Origin: Candidatus Methanosuratincola sp.
GTDB lineage: Archaea > Thermoproteota > Methanomethylicia > Methanomethylicales > Methanomethylicaceae
DNA length: 10,435 nt
Assembly: GCA_029907755.1 (NCBI GenBank)
Contig: JARYLH010000047.1
Span: 1-10,435 of the forward strand
Reading direction: 5' to 3'
In this document: positions 1-6,509 of the stretch, in pieces
Layout of the letters: each line of letters opens with the position of its first letter
Position numbering within the stretch: position 1 is the stretch's first letter
Translations under genes and position numbers: made by a program
The notes under the pieces: model-generated
What the model saw: the letters and a program-made list of their open reading frames with translations, nothing else
Database searches by the model: none
Told to the model about the DNA's origin: nothing

Positions 1-83
1 ATGGCTGCGGCTGTGTACTGCGATGCCGAAAATGCTGCCACAAAAATTGCGAAAGCGATCGCGGCCTCGAACGCCTGATCCAT
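1..83 (-). CDS. Partial small pilin-like protein (N-terminus only)
   Basis: The reverse strand carries an ATG at 83-81 that opens 27 codons before the window ends, with no stop. The start reads MDQAFEAAIAFAIFVAAFSA, followed by a short polar stretch. A GGTG-containing ribosome-binding site lies about 8 bases upstream, and the gene starts 21 bases after the stop of the preceding gene, so it is almost certainly part of the same operon. The Gln-x-x-Glu just before a long hydrophobic segment resembles the Q-x-S-x-E start of archaeal class III signal peptides (type IV pilin-like and Euryarchaeal DUF361-like proteins), although the Ser is missing here. The product is probably a membrane-inserted pilin-like subunit. 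The rest of the protein is outside the window, so its size and family cannot be judged. Confidence 0.6.
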   Translation of the reverse strand, partial: MDQAFEAAIAFAIFVAAFSASQYTAAA

Positions 84-104
84 AGTACACCACTTGGGGC
101 TTGC

Positions 105-545
105 TTAACCCCAACCTATAGGCTTGTTTAAATCCCCCTCGGCTTTTTGCCCCGAGATTATCACCGTCCCGTTCGGGAAAGCGGTGACGGCGAATGATGA
201 AGAACTGAACCTCGAGGGTCGGATGTCTATCCCGCCCGTTAAAGAGACCGATGCGTTCAGCAAGCTCCCGTCGAATATTACGATTACGGTTATGCTGGTT
301 CCTGAGGCCTCGACCAATGCTTCCTCCGGGAAGATGATGTGGGTTTCAACAGCCATCCCGCTCTGCGCCGCTCTACCGGCAGCCTCCGCCACCCCTGCAG
401 CCATCTCGAAAGCCATCCCGCTCACAGCGAATTCTGCCATCATCGTACTTGCTCTCCCCCAGAATGCTGCCGAGGCGCTCGCGAACGCCGATCCGGATGC
501 CAACAGGGAGGCGATCAAAATTATGGTTGCGACGGGCCTGTCCAT
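105..545 (-). CDS. Small pilin-like secreted/membrane protein (146 aa)
   Basis: I do not recognise a named family. The product begins MDRPVATIILIASLLASGSA and continues with a long small-residue, Ala/Ser/Met-rich segment to about residue 65 that is probably helical. A beta-rich C-terminal half follows (about 65-146) with strands rich in Val/Ile and two N-x-S/T sequons. The layout of a tiny N-terminal tail, hydrophobic helix, long helical stalk and beta domain matches a type IV pilin-like subunit. I chose ATG 545 rather than the upstream codon at 584 because it follows a strong GAGGTGAGG ribosome-binding site, which overlaps the TGA stop of the preceding gene. Only 5 bases separate the two genes, so translation is probably coupled. 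Class III prepilin processing is inferred only from the N-terminal pattern. A plain signal-anchored protein is the alternative. Confidence 0.65.
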   Translation of the reverse strand: MDRPVATIILIASLLASGSAFASASAAFWGRASTMMAEFAVSGMAFEMAAGVAEAAGRAAQSGMAVETHIIFPEEALVEASGTSITVIVIFDGSLLNASVSLTGGIDIRPSRFSSSSFAVTAFPNGTVIISGQKAEGDLNKPIGWG

Positions 546-550
546 GTGCC

Positions 551-1282
551 TCACCTCAGCCTGATCGGGGTATAGCAGACGCAACCGATCTCGACCGTAA
601 TCTTCTCCCCGCTGCTGACAGAGAAGCTGAGGGCTTTGGCGCCGTCCACGGAGATCTCTGCCGTTCCGGGGACATCAACATACCTCGAGAAGGTCAGTCC
701 CTTCCAGCACCTCTTTAGAAGCAAGAGGTCAAAAGTTCCGGCTGCTGAAAAAGGGCCGTCGATCCTCCCTATGATGATCCTCACCGAGTGGGTCGTTACG
801 TTGAGATCGCTCGCAGAACGCGCGTATCCGATCGAGGGTATGGGCATTATGAACGCTGCCCGCTCGCCCCCAAGCATCCCGTCAAATACCCTGACCCTGC
901 TGCACCCCTCCAGAAAACTGGGATCCTGCCCGACGCTCAGGACCGAGAAGTTCTCTCTGGGGGCGCTGGCTGTTGCGCCGCCAATTATGCACAGCGCATT
1001 CCGACCGAGCTTGACGCTCTGGGATCCTCCTGGGAGGCTGAGGGTAATGTTGAAAGCCCCCAATTCCTCCTCGACCATCATCAGTCCGCCTGTCGAGAAC
1101 CCGAAAACGATGCCGGTTTCGTTTTTAGAAATGATGTTGCCAAGCTCAGCCGCCTTCGTCTGGATTGTGATCTCGGGGGACTTTGGCGCCTGCATTGCTG
1201 TGTAATAGCCACCTGCCGCGAATCCGGCAACTATCGCAACCATTGCCATTGAAATCAGGATTGCAGTTATTGCTCCATGCAT
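551..1282 (-). CDS. Pilin-like single-pass surface protein (~243 aa)
   Basis: No named family is recognised. From ATG 1282 the product starts MHGAITAILISMAMVAIVAG and continues FAAGGYYTAMQAP. This is very like the N-terminal helix of archaeal type IV pilins and archaellins (pattern G-x-x-x-x-[IV]-x-x-[IL]-L-I-x-[AIV]). A beta-rich ectodomain of about 200 residues follows. Its second half has five cysteines, including a terminal Cys-x-Cys (GCVCY), which suggests disulphides outside the cell. Two N-x-S/T sequons are visible. The frame stays open upstream to 1420, but that would overlap the previous gene by 88 bases. ATG 1282 has a GGTG motif 7 bases upstream and the short N-terminal tail shared with the two downstream genes. 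An ATT codon at 1330, immediately after the previous stop, would add the basic stretch RNWRRRWKS ahead of the hydrophobic segment. This cannot be excluded and would look even more like a class III leader. Confidence 0.7.
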   Translation of the reverse strand: MHGAITAILISMAMVAIVAGFAAGGYYTAMQAPKSPEITIQTKAAELGNIISKNETGIVFGFSTGGLMMVEEELGAFNITLSLPGGSQSVKLGRNALCIIGGATASAPRENFSVLSVGQDPSFLEGCSRVRVFDGMLGGERAAFIMPIPSIGYARSASDLNVTTHSVRIIIGRIDGPFSAAGTFDLLLLKRCWKGLTFSRYVDVPGTAEISVDGAKALSFSVSSGEKITVEIGCVCYTPIRLR

Positions 1283-1332
1283 GCTTTTCCACCGCCGTCT
1301 CCAATTCCTGCCGACTTGCTGATCATTAATGC

Positions 1333-4176
1333 CTAAATCGTGCCCACAAGTAGGATCCTCCCGTCCCTGGTTGGATTGTACAGTGTTGACGACGAGTGCC
1401 CGGGGACTAGTTGAAGCCACAGCCCGTCCGGCCCGTCTCCCAAGGCGATCGTTCCATGATAATCGGCATAAGTCGCCACGGCAATTTCCGCCTCGACCTT
1501 ATCCTCAGGGACTGAGAGCGTGCAATCAACGGGGATTCGACCATAATCTGGGGTTAGTGCACCCATGTCGATGTAGGTGCCTCCATCCTGGTTAACCAGG
1601 CTAGCCCTCTGCGTCGGTCCGTAGTAGCCGAGCAGCCCGTGGGTGCCGTTGAATGGGTGTTCGTACGTGTCCCAGTAGAGCGCCAACTGCACCCCCGGCA
1701 CTCCTGCCAGGTTCGCTCGGTCTCCCCAGTCGATCGCCTCTACCGCAATGCACGTAGCGTTGAATTGGTATACCACCGGCGCCAGCACTGAGTAGTTGAT
1801 CCTGCTGGTGGGCAGCCAGCTTGCCCTGAAGACACTCCCGTCCTGAAGGGTCGCCCAGACTGGCAGCTCGACCGGCGAGAAGAGCGTAGACGCATTCATC
1901 TCCTCGTACGGTATGTACAGCCTCGCGAATCCGTATGAATCGCACGGCGTCGAGAGCCTGCTCGCATTCAGAGTCCCGCTGACTAGGGCACTGTACGCAC
2001 CCTCGAGCGAGGTCATGTAGTACCTGCTCCTGCCTGTTAACGGATACCCGTCCGTCGCGAAGATGAACCTGAAAGTTGCAGCTGCGCCAGTCAGGTTGTA
2101 GTCGAACTCGGCAGCCACCTCCACTGTGTCGATCTTCCAAGTGCCGTTATACGAATAGTTGCTGTTTCCGACGGTCACAACCGCATAAGCATAGTGCTGC
2201 GATCCCAAGGACGCGCTCCTGTTTGTCGAGTAGAACATGCTTGAAAGCCCTCCGAATGCAATCGTGAACCACCCTGATGCATTCGTGGTAGCCATGCCGC
2301 TGAACTTGCATTCTGGATTCCCCAAACCGCCCTCCGAGTGGCATACCGCACCGGACGGGTCCAGCCAAGCCGTGACAGTCACCTGGGACGGGGAGGAGAT
2401 CCCTGGCACTATGCCGGTCACGTTGATCCCGAAGTTCTCGTTAACGACCACTCTATCAAGCTGCTCCCCGGTGATTATGTTGCATGGGGATACTGTCAAT
2501 GGCTCTGTGGTTTGCGTTTGCTGCTCCGGCGAGAACTCCGCGACCGCGATCTTGTCCTCATTCATCGTCAACTGAACCGTGTCGCTGCTGTAGTCTATCC
2601 CGTTGACCGACCACTTCCGGAAAGTGTACCCGGGGTAGGGCGTGGCGATCAGCGTGACCCCCTTTCCCACCTCGTACCGGTAGCTTCCGGGTGCCAGGTT
2701 GGTGCTCCCCCCCTCAGCAGGCTGCACAGTCAGGTAATAGTAGATGGTTGGGGGTTGTGTTTCAGTGATTGTGACTGCTACGTCGACGTTCCTCGTCAAC
2801 CCACCTGCAGCCGTGCCAACAATCCTCAGCGTGTACGTCCCAACTGAAGCACTCGACCCCGTCTGAACTTGCAGGGAGGCAGTTGCCGTCGGGACTATCG
2901 TTAGGGGTGATAGCCCGATCGAGACGCCGATTGGAGGGCTGCCCGTCCAAAAATGGCTAAGGGAGACTTGTTCTGCAATGCCAGACAGAAGGGTTGCAAA
3001 TACCGCGACACCTCCGCTTCCGCCCCTCTGGACGGCAACATCCCCCGATTTTGAAATGCTGAAGTCGAACGCGGTTGGCGCTGCGGTGAAGACCGGGCTC
3101 AGTGTGTGGTTTGCGTCCATGAATATCGATATCGGATTGGAGGGGACCGTCTGGCCGTCCAAGAGCCAGTGGGAGAAGCAATTCCCTGAGGAGGGAAATG
3201 CCTCTACGGATACCCCCTGCGTCGAAGCGTACGCGTAGGTCCCTGAAGAGGGGTTGGTGCTGCCCCCTGTTGAGGGCATGATAGTGAGGTATGCGTTGAT
3301 GGTCACTTGGAGGCTCTTTGCATCGGTGATGCCCGCAGAATCAGTGACCGTGCAAGTCACTGTGTATGATCCAGGATGGGCGTAGGATTTGGACGGGCTT
3401 CGATCGTAGGATCTGCTGCCGTCGCCGAAGTCCCAGCAGAAAGCGTAGGGGGAGACGCCGTCCTTGGCCGAGGCATTGAACTGAATTGCGGTGCCTACGG
3501 GCGACTCGTTACTGCTGGCTGAAATGCTGAGCTCCGCCCAATGAAAGGTCAATCTCAAAGACGAGATCGTAGCCCTCACTTTGACCTCCGAGTAGTCCGT
3601 GATGTACTCGTTGTTCCAATACGAGTAGCTTGCAACCGCCCATGCGGCAGGGCCTACTACCGTGTAGCTCGTCTTCCCCCCCGAGTACTTGCTTGCGCCC
3701 AGCTGGATGGCGCCGCCCGCAGGCCCCGCTCCGTACAGCGCGTCCCCCATGCCCGCTGGCGGGCAGGAGAGCCCGACCCCGTCCTCAGGGTCGTGAAAGA
3801 CCGGAGCCGTCACGGCTAATTCCTGAACTTCCCACGTCAAGTAGGAGATTGCCCTCGGGACAGATGAGGAATATGAGAGGCTTCCGGAGACGTTCGCGTT
3901 GGGCCACCCGCCGCCTCCGGTCGGGACTGATGCCCTGACCCAAAGCTCAAACCCCCCTGGAATGGTGTAAGCCTGGTAGTTAAGGATAGACTGCTCGAAC
4001 CCTAGCCGCGAGGCCTCGTCGTTTGGGAATACGGGCCCTGCCTGCCAACCCCATGTGAGCTGCGCAGGGGTCAGGGCAACGCTCTCGGTGTATGCGCCTA
4101 CCGGCTGCGTGCAGGCCGCTGCCGATGCGACAACGATCACAATGAGCCAGAGGAATCTCGGAGCGGTCACTACCAA
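1333..4176 (-). CDS. Large secreted adhesin-like protein with PKD and B-repeat domains (947 aa)
   Basis: This is a modular extracellular protein. Residues 1-28 form a Sec signal peptide (basic tip, hydrophobic LWLIVIVVASAAA core, likely cut after VGA). Residues ~30-213 have no recognised fold. A PKD domain spans ~214-294, with the diagnostic WDFGDGS at 248-254 and a PGSYTVTCTVTD strand. A first B-repeat module (InlB/Listeria-type, PF18998-like) spans ~295-365, with GGSTNPSSGTY and a HWLLDG turn. An Ig-like NPCBM-associated/COG1470-type domain spans ~368-472. A second B-repeat spans ~479-549 with a KWSVNG turn. After a Gln/Thr linker, ~390 residues resemble nothing I know. By eye there are fifteen N-x-S/T sequons, which fits a glycosylated surface protein. 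There is no C-terminal membrane anchor or sorting motif. The start is TTG 4176, chosen for the GAGGGGG site just upstream that begins at the previous gene's TGA stop. It sits between membrane/pilin-like genes, so I infer a pilus-associated adhesin. An enzyme role is not supported by any visible catalytic motif. Confidence 0.85.
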   Translation of the reverse strand: MVVTAPRFLWLIVIVVASAAACTQPVGAYTESVALTPAQLTWGWQAGPVFPNDEASRLGFEQSILNYQAYTIPGGFELWVRASVPTGGGGWPNANVSGSLSYSSSVPRAISYLTWEVQELAVTAPVFHDPEDGVGLSCPPAGMGDALYGAGPAGGAIQLGASKYSGGKTSYTVVGPAAWAVASYSYWNNEYITDYSEVKVRATISSLRLTFHWAELSISASSNESPVGTAIQFNASAKDGVSPYAFCWDFGDGSRSYDRSPSKSYAHPGSYTVTCTVTDSAGITDAKSLQVTINAYLTIMPSTGGSTNPSSGTYAYASTQGVSVEAFPSSGNCFSHWLLDGQTVPSNPISIFMDANHTLSPVFTAAPTAFDFSISKSGDVAVQRGGSGGVAVFATLLSGIAEQVSLSHFWTGSPPIGVSIGLSPLTIVPTATASLQVQTGSSASVGTYTLRIVGTAAGGLTRNVDVAVTITETQPPTIYYYLTVQPAEGGSTNLAPGSYRYEVGKGVTLIATPYPGYTFRKWSVNGIDYSSDTVQLTMNEDKIAVAEFSPEQQTQTTEPLTVSPCNIITGEQLDRVVVNENFGINVTGIVPGISSPSQVTVTAWLDPSGAVCHSEGGLGNPECKFSGMATTNASGWFTIAFGGLSSMFYSTNRSASLGSQHYAYAVVTVGNSNYSYNGTWKIDTVEVAAEFDYNLTGAAATFRFIFATDGYPLTGRSRYYMTSLEGAYSALVSGTLNASRLSTPCDSYGFARLYIPYEEMNASTLFSPVELPVWATLQDGSVFRASWLPTSRINYSVLAPVVYQFNATCIAVEAIDWGDRANLAGVPGVQLALYWDTYEHPFNGTHGLLGYYGPTQRASLVNQDGGTYIDMGALTPDYGRIPVDCTLSVPEDKVEAEIAVATYADYHGTIALGDGPDGLWLQLVPGHSSSTLYNPTRDGRILLVGTI

Positions 4177-4188
4177 TTTTAGACCCCC

Positions 4189-4989
4189 TCAGGATTGTCC
4201 CAAGTCTTGGATGGAACTTGAGGTGAAAACGGGTTTCCACCAAAAGATGAGTGGCATCTCTGCTTCAAGAGTCAGCTCCACCCTGTGCTCTCCGCCGAGC
4301 CCAGTCAAATCCACCGTGGTGCCACTAACGGGCATCGCAATGCCGTCGACTAGGCACCTGACAATCGAGAGGGTGACACATCCGCTTCCCCACCAATCGA
4401 AACCCACTGCCATTATTTTCGATGGCTCGGTGTAAAGCAAGTACCTGTCGCTTATCGGGACTATCCCGACCACGCTTGCGTCCGAAGGCAGGCAATCCTT
4501 GCCTGTGGTGCGCAGCATAAGGTTATAGGCCTCAATGAAATCGCTGGCGTCTAGAGACAGCTCGTAGCCTTCACCGTAAGCGGCTTGCTGCAGCTCCAAC
4601 CAGTGTGCTGCAGAGTAGGCCTCATAGACCGCATCGACGAACCTAGTGCTGGCGACTCTTGGAGGGGCGTCTGATGGATAGACATAGCTCCTAAGGAAGT
4701 GTGTGGAATTGTCCGGCAGCTTCACTATCAGAGTGGTCACCGGCCCAATTGAGCTCCTGATACCGGAGACGTTGACCTTCAAGGCTGCGAAATTCAGCGC
4801 CCTCTCGAAGAATATGCCTTCTGGCGCCTGTTCATACCTGCACTCCACCTCTTCTGCCCCAACGCTTACGATCTCGTAGACAGGTCGAACCGTGGCGGAC
4901 AGCAAGGGCGGGATCGAAAGCCACAGTAAAATTGCAGATGCCCCCACAATCGCCAAAACAGACAGGGCGGATCTGCCCCCAATCCTCAA
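4189..4989 (-). CDS. Single-pass membrane protein heading the surface operon (~266 aa)
   Basis: I do not recognise the family. From TTG 4989 the product begins MRIGGRSALSVLAIVGASAI and continues LLWLSIPPLL: a short basic tail, one membrane segment (about residues 7-30), then an ectodomain of about 235 residues. The ectodomain has four cysteines (one near residue 51, one in GKDCLPSD, two in GCVTLSIVRC) and two N-x-S/T sequons. The basic GGR before the hydrophobic run could be a class III prepilin site, but this is inference. Near the C-terminus the stretch LSIVRCLVDG followed by a beta-rich segment loosely resembles LLLLKRCWKG in the downstream 243-residue pilin-like protein, hinting at distant paralogy. 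The frame is open to a GTG at 5031 (280 residues). I prefer TTG 4989 because a GGAGG lies 10 bases upstream and a TATA-like tract falls inside the longer version. The stop lies 12 bases before the 947-residue gene, so the two are co-transcribed. Confidence 0.65.
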   Translation of the reverse strand: MRIGGRSALSVLAIVGASAILLWLSIPPLLSATVRPVYEIVSVGAEEVECRYEQAPEGIFFERALNFAALKVNVSGIRSSIGPVTTLIVKLPDNSTHFLRSYVYPSDAPPRVASTRFVDAVYEAYSAAHWLELQQAAYGEGYELSLDASDFIEAYNLMLRTTGKDCLPSDASVVGIVPISDRYLLYTEPSKIMAVGFDWWGSGCVTLSIVRCLVDGIAMPVSGTTVDLTGLGGEHRVELTLEAEMPLIFWWKPVFTSSSIQDLGQS

Positions 4990-4999
4990 CCTATTCCAT

Positions 5000-5039
5000 C
5001 CTCCAAAATACCGGTCCCTTTTTAACAGCACGGATTAAG
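5000..5039 (-). promoter_or_regulatory. Probable promoter and ribosome-binding site of the surface operon
   Basis: On the minus strand, two AT-rich boxes (CTTAAT at 5039-5034 and TTAAAAA at 5025-5019) precede a GGAGG at 5004-5000. The upstream box would put transcription start near 5009, leaving a short leader that includes the GGAGG. The other box would start transcription after the GGAGG. Neither box is a strong archaeal TATA consensus, so this is a tentative call. The region is shared with the divergent radical SAM gene, whose own promoter I cannot identify with confidence. Confidence 0.3.
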
Positions 5040-5139
5040 CCGTTCTGCCCTTTTCCCAATACAAGACCATCCACACCAGGCTATCCTTCGCTGCTTGCGC
5101 TCCGAATCCGATATTAGCAAGAAAGGCGGATCCGATCGC

Positions 5140-6213
5140 GTGGAAGCACTCTCCCCGGCAAGATGGTGGGAACGGGAAGCGGGCGCCGTGAGGTGCCTTC
5201 TCTGCCCCCGCACATGCATCATCAAGGACGGTAAGATCGGCTTCTGTATGGTCAGGAGGAATATCGGCGGCAGCCTATTCTCGACCAACTATGGCATTGT
5301 CTCCGTCTCCACCATAGACAACATCGAGAAGAAGCCGATCTTTCACTTTCTCCCGGGCTCCAAATTGTATTCCGTTGGCTCATTCGGGTGCAACCTCAGG
5401 TGCCTCTACTGCCAGAACTACCCGCTCGTCGAAGGCGGGTTTGAAGCCGCGCCCCACAGGCGCCTCCCTCCTAGGGATCTCGTTTCGGAGGCAATATCCA
5501 GAGGGGCGGATGGAATCGCCTGGACCTTCAACGAGCCGATTGTCTGGTCAGAGTACGTGATCGAGACCTCGCGCCTCGCGCACAAAGAGGGACTCTACTG
5601 CATGTTGAACACAAACGGCTACATCATGGATGGTCCCCGTGACGAACTCCTGGAGGTTGTTGACGCCATAAAAGTAGACATAAAGGGATTCTCAAACCGG
5701 TTCTACAACGAGGTCTGCGGGGGATCCCTGGGGCCTGTTCTGAGGACATGCAGGGCTGCATTGGGGAAAGGAATCCACATCGAGATAGCCTACCCTGTGG
5801 TCCGGGGGATGAACGACAGCCCAGACGAGATAGGACGTTTCTGTGAATGGGTGCGCCTCAACCTTGGCTCGGAGACGCCCGTCCACTTCATCATGGTGCA
5901 CAGTTTCCACCGTATCGCGTTCAACGCCGAGATCAAACTTGAGGATCTTGAAAAAATTAGGATCTCCGCGATCCAGAGCGGCCTCAACTACGTCTACATC
6001 GGCGGAACAACGAAAAGTCCTGCTCAGAACACATACTGCCCTGGCTGCGGAGATTTGTTGATCTCGAGAGCGGGAGATGCCAGCGCAGAAAAAGTCTATT
6101 ACAAGGACCAGCAGGTAAGCAGGTTCTGTCCGAGCCGCTCTGACGTAAGGGTCATGCTGAGCGGAAGGTCGTGCCCACGTTGCGGCAGAGCTACAGCCAT
6201 CGTGACAAAATAG
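5140..6213 (+). CDS. amrS: AmmeMemoRadiSam-type radical SAM enzyme (AmrS-like)
   Basis: This is a radical SAM enzyme of the AmmeMemoRadiSam group (PflA-like, COG1180), about 357 residues from GTG 5140. The order is typical: an N-terminal Cys cluster RCLLCPRTC plus a fourth Cys in KIGFC; the family signature IEKKPIFHFLPGS; the 4Fe-4S motif CNLRCLYC (CxxxCxxC) that cleaves SAM; strands with WTFNEP, NTNGY and KVDIKG; the C-terminal YIGGTTKSPAQNTYCPGCG; and a final CPRCG ribbon-like pair. The enzymes are cytoplasmic and oxygen-sensitive. The family is usually found with Memo-like and AMMECR1-like proteins and its substrate is, to my knowledge, unsettled; neither partner is in this window. The segment HFIMVHSFHRIAF replaces the more usual PWH..RF.PDY stretch, so this is a divergent member. 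GTG 5140 leaves 18 residues before the first Cys, as in relatives. TTG 5095 would add 15 residues and has no clear ribosome-binding site. Confidence 0.85.
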   Translation: MEALSPARWWEREAGAVRCLLCPRTCIIKDGKIGFCMVRRNIGGSLFSTNYGIVSVSTIDNIEKKPIFHFLPGSKLYSVGSFGCNLRCLYCQNYPLVEGGFEAAPHRRLPPRDLVSEAISRGADGIAWTFNEPIVWSEYVIETSRLAHKEGLYCMLNTNGYIMDGPRDELLEVVDAIKVDIKGFSNRFYNEVCGGSLGPVLRTCRAALGKGIHIEIAYPVVRGMNDSPDEIGRFCEWVRLNLGSETPVHFIMVHSFHRIAFNAEIKLEDLEKIRISAIQSGLNYVYIGGTTKSPAQNTYCPGCGDLLISRAGDASAEKVYYKDQQVSRFCPSRSDVRVMLSGRSCPRCGRATAIVTK

Positions 6214-6361
6214 GATCAGCAAAAATGATATTGCCGCAGAAGGAAAAAATCGGTCTACCAGCAGCAAGTTCGCACACAAGTCATAAATTGGATCGGGCTG
6301 CAACTAGGATTTTACTTCACGAAAAACAAAACAGCGACGCCTTCCGGTGGCACATAGTTAA
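6214..6361. other. Intergenic spacer without a recognisable gene
   Basis: This A-rich stretch follows the radical SAM stop. I looked for C/D-box guide RNA motifs, hairpin plus T-tract terminators and short coding frames with a ribosome-binding site and found nothing convincing. There is only a short T-run near 6310 that might weakly terminate the upstream transcript. The short open frames crossing it lack family features and ribosome-binding sites. Confidence 0.4.
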
Positions 6362-6370
6362 TTTAATATA
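6362..6370 (+). promoter_or_regulatory. TATA box of tRNA-Val
   Basis: TTTAATATA is a near-consensus archaeal TATA box. Its centre lies about 32 bases before the first tRNA base, predicting a transcription start about 5 bases upstream of the mature 5' end. The surrounding DNA is AT-rich, unlike the neighbouring genes. Confidence 0.75.
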
Positions 6371-6397
6371 AAGCCGTTTCAGAAATAGTCTGACACT

Positions 6398-6475
6398 GGG
6401 CCGGTCGTCTAGTTTGGTTAGGATACCGCCCTGACACGGCGGTGGTCTCCGGTTCGAGTCCGGACCGGCCCACCA
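6398..6475 (+). tRNA. tRNA-Val (anticodon GAC), CCA encoded
   Basis: The cloverleaf can be folded by hand: acceptor GGGCCGG/CCGGCCC (seven pairs), D-arm GTCT/GGAT around AGTTTGGTTA, anticodon stem CCGCC/GGCGG with loop CTGACAC (anticodon GAC at 6433-6435, reading GUC and GUU valine codons), a five-base variable loop, T-arm TCCGG/CCGGA with loop TTCGAGT, discriminator A at 6472, and a genomic CCA at 6473-6475. There is no intron in the anticodon loop. The gene stands alone between two protein genes and has its own TATA box. Confidence 0.97.
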
Positions 6476-6509
6476 CAAATTCGCATTGGCTTAGAAATTC
6501 TTAAGTTGA

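Noticed and set aside
193..210. C/D-box guide RNA-like motif (ATGATGA followed by CTGA)
   Set aside because: The boxes are only about 4 bases apart, far less than the spacing of a guide, there is no second C'/D' pair, and the site is inside a coding gene.
636..1205. Plus-strand open frame of 189 codons opposite the pilin-like gene
   Set aside because: It is antisense to a gene with a clear membrane helix and operon context, has no ribosome-binding site, and its composition (Pro/Ser-rich, no domain) is that of a complementary-strand shadow in GC-rich DNA.
2338..2847. Plus-strand open frame of 169 codons opposite the adhesin gene
   Set aside because: It lies wholly within the adhesin coding sequence on the other strand. 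Its Arg/Leu/Gly-rich product has no signal or family feature.
4055..4435. Plus-strand open frame of 126 codons across the adhesin/membrane-protein junction
   Set aside because: It overlaps two well-supported genes in antisense, lacks a ribosome-binding site and shows no recognisable motif.
6431..6437. Possible intron in the tRNA-Val anticodon loop, as is common in archaea
   Set aside because: The loop is the normal seven bases between a perfect five-pair stem, so there is no insertion and no bulge-helix-bulge structure.
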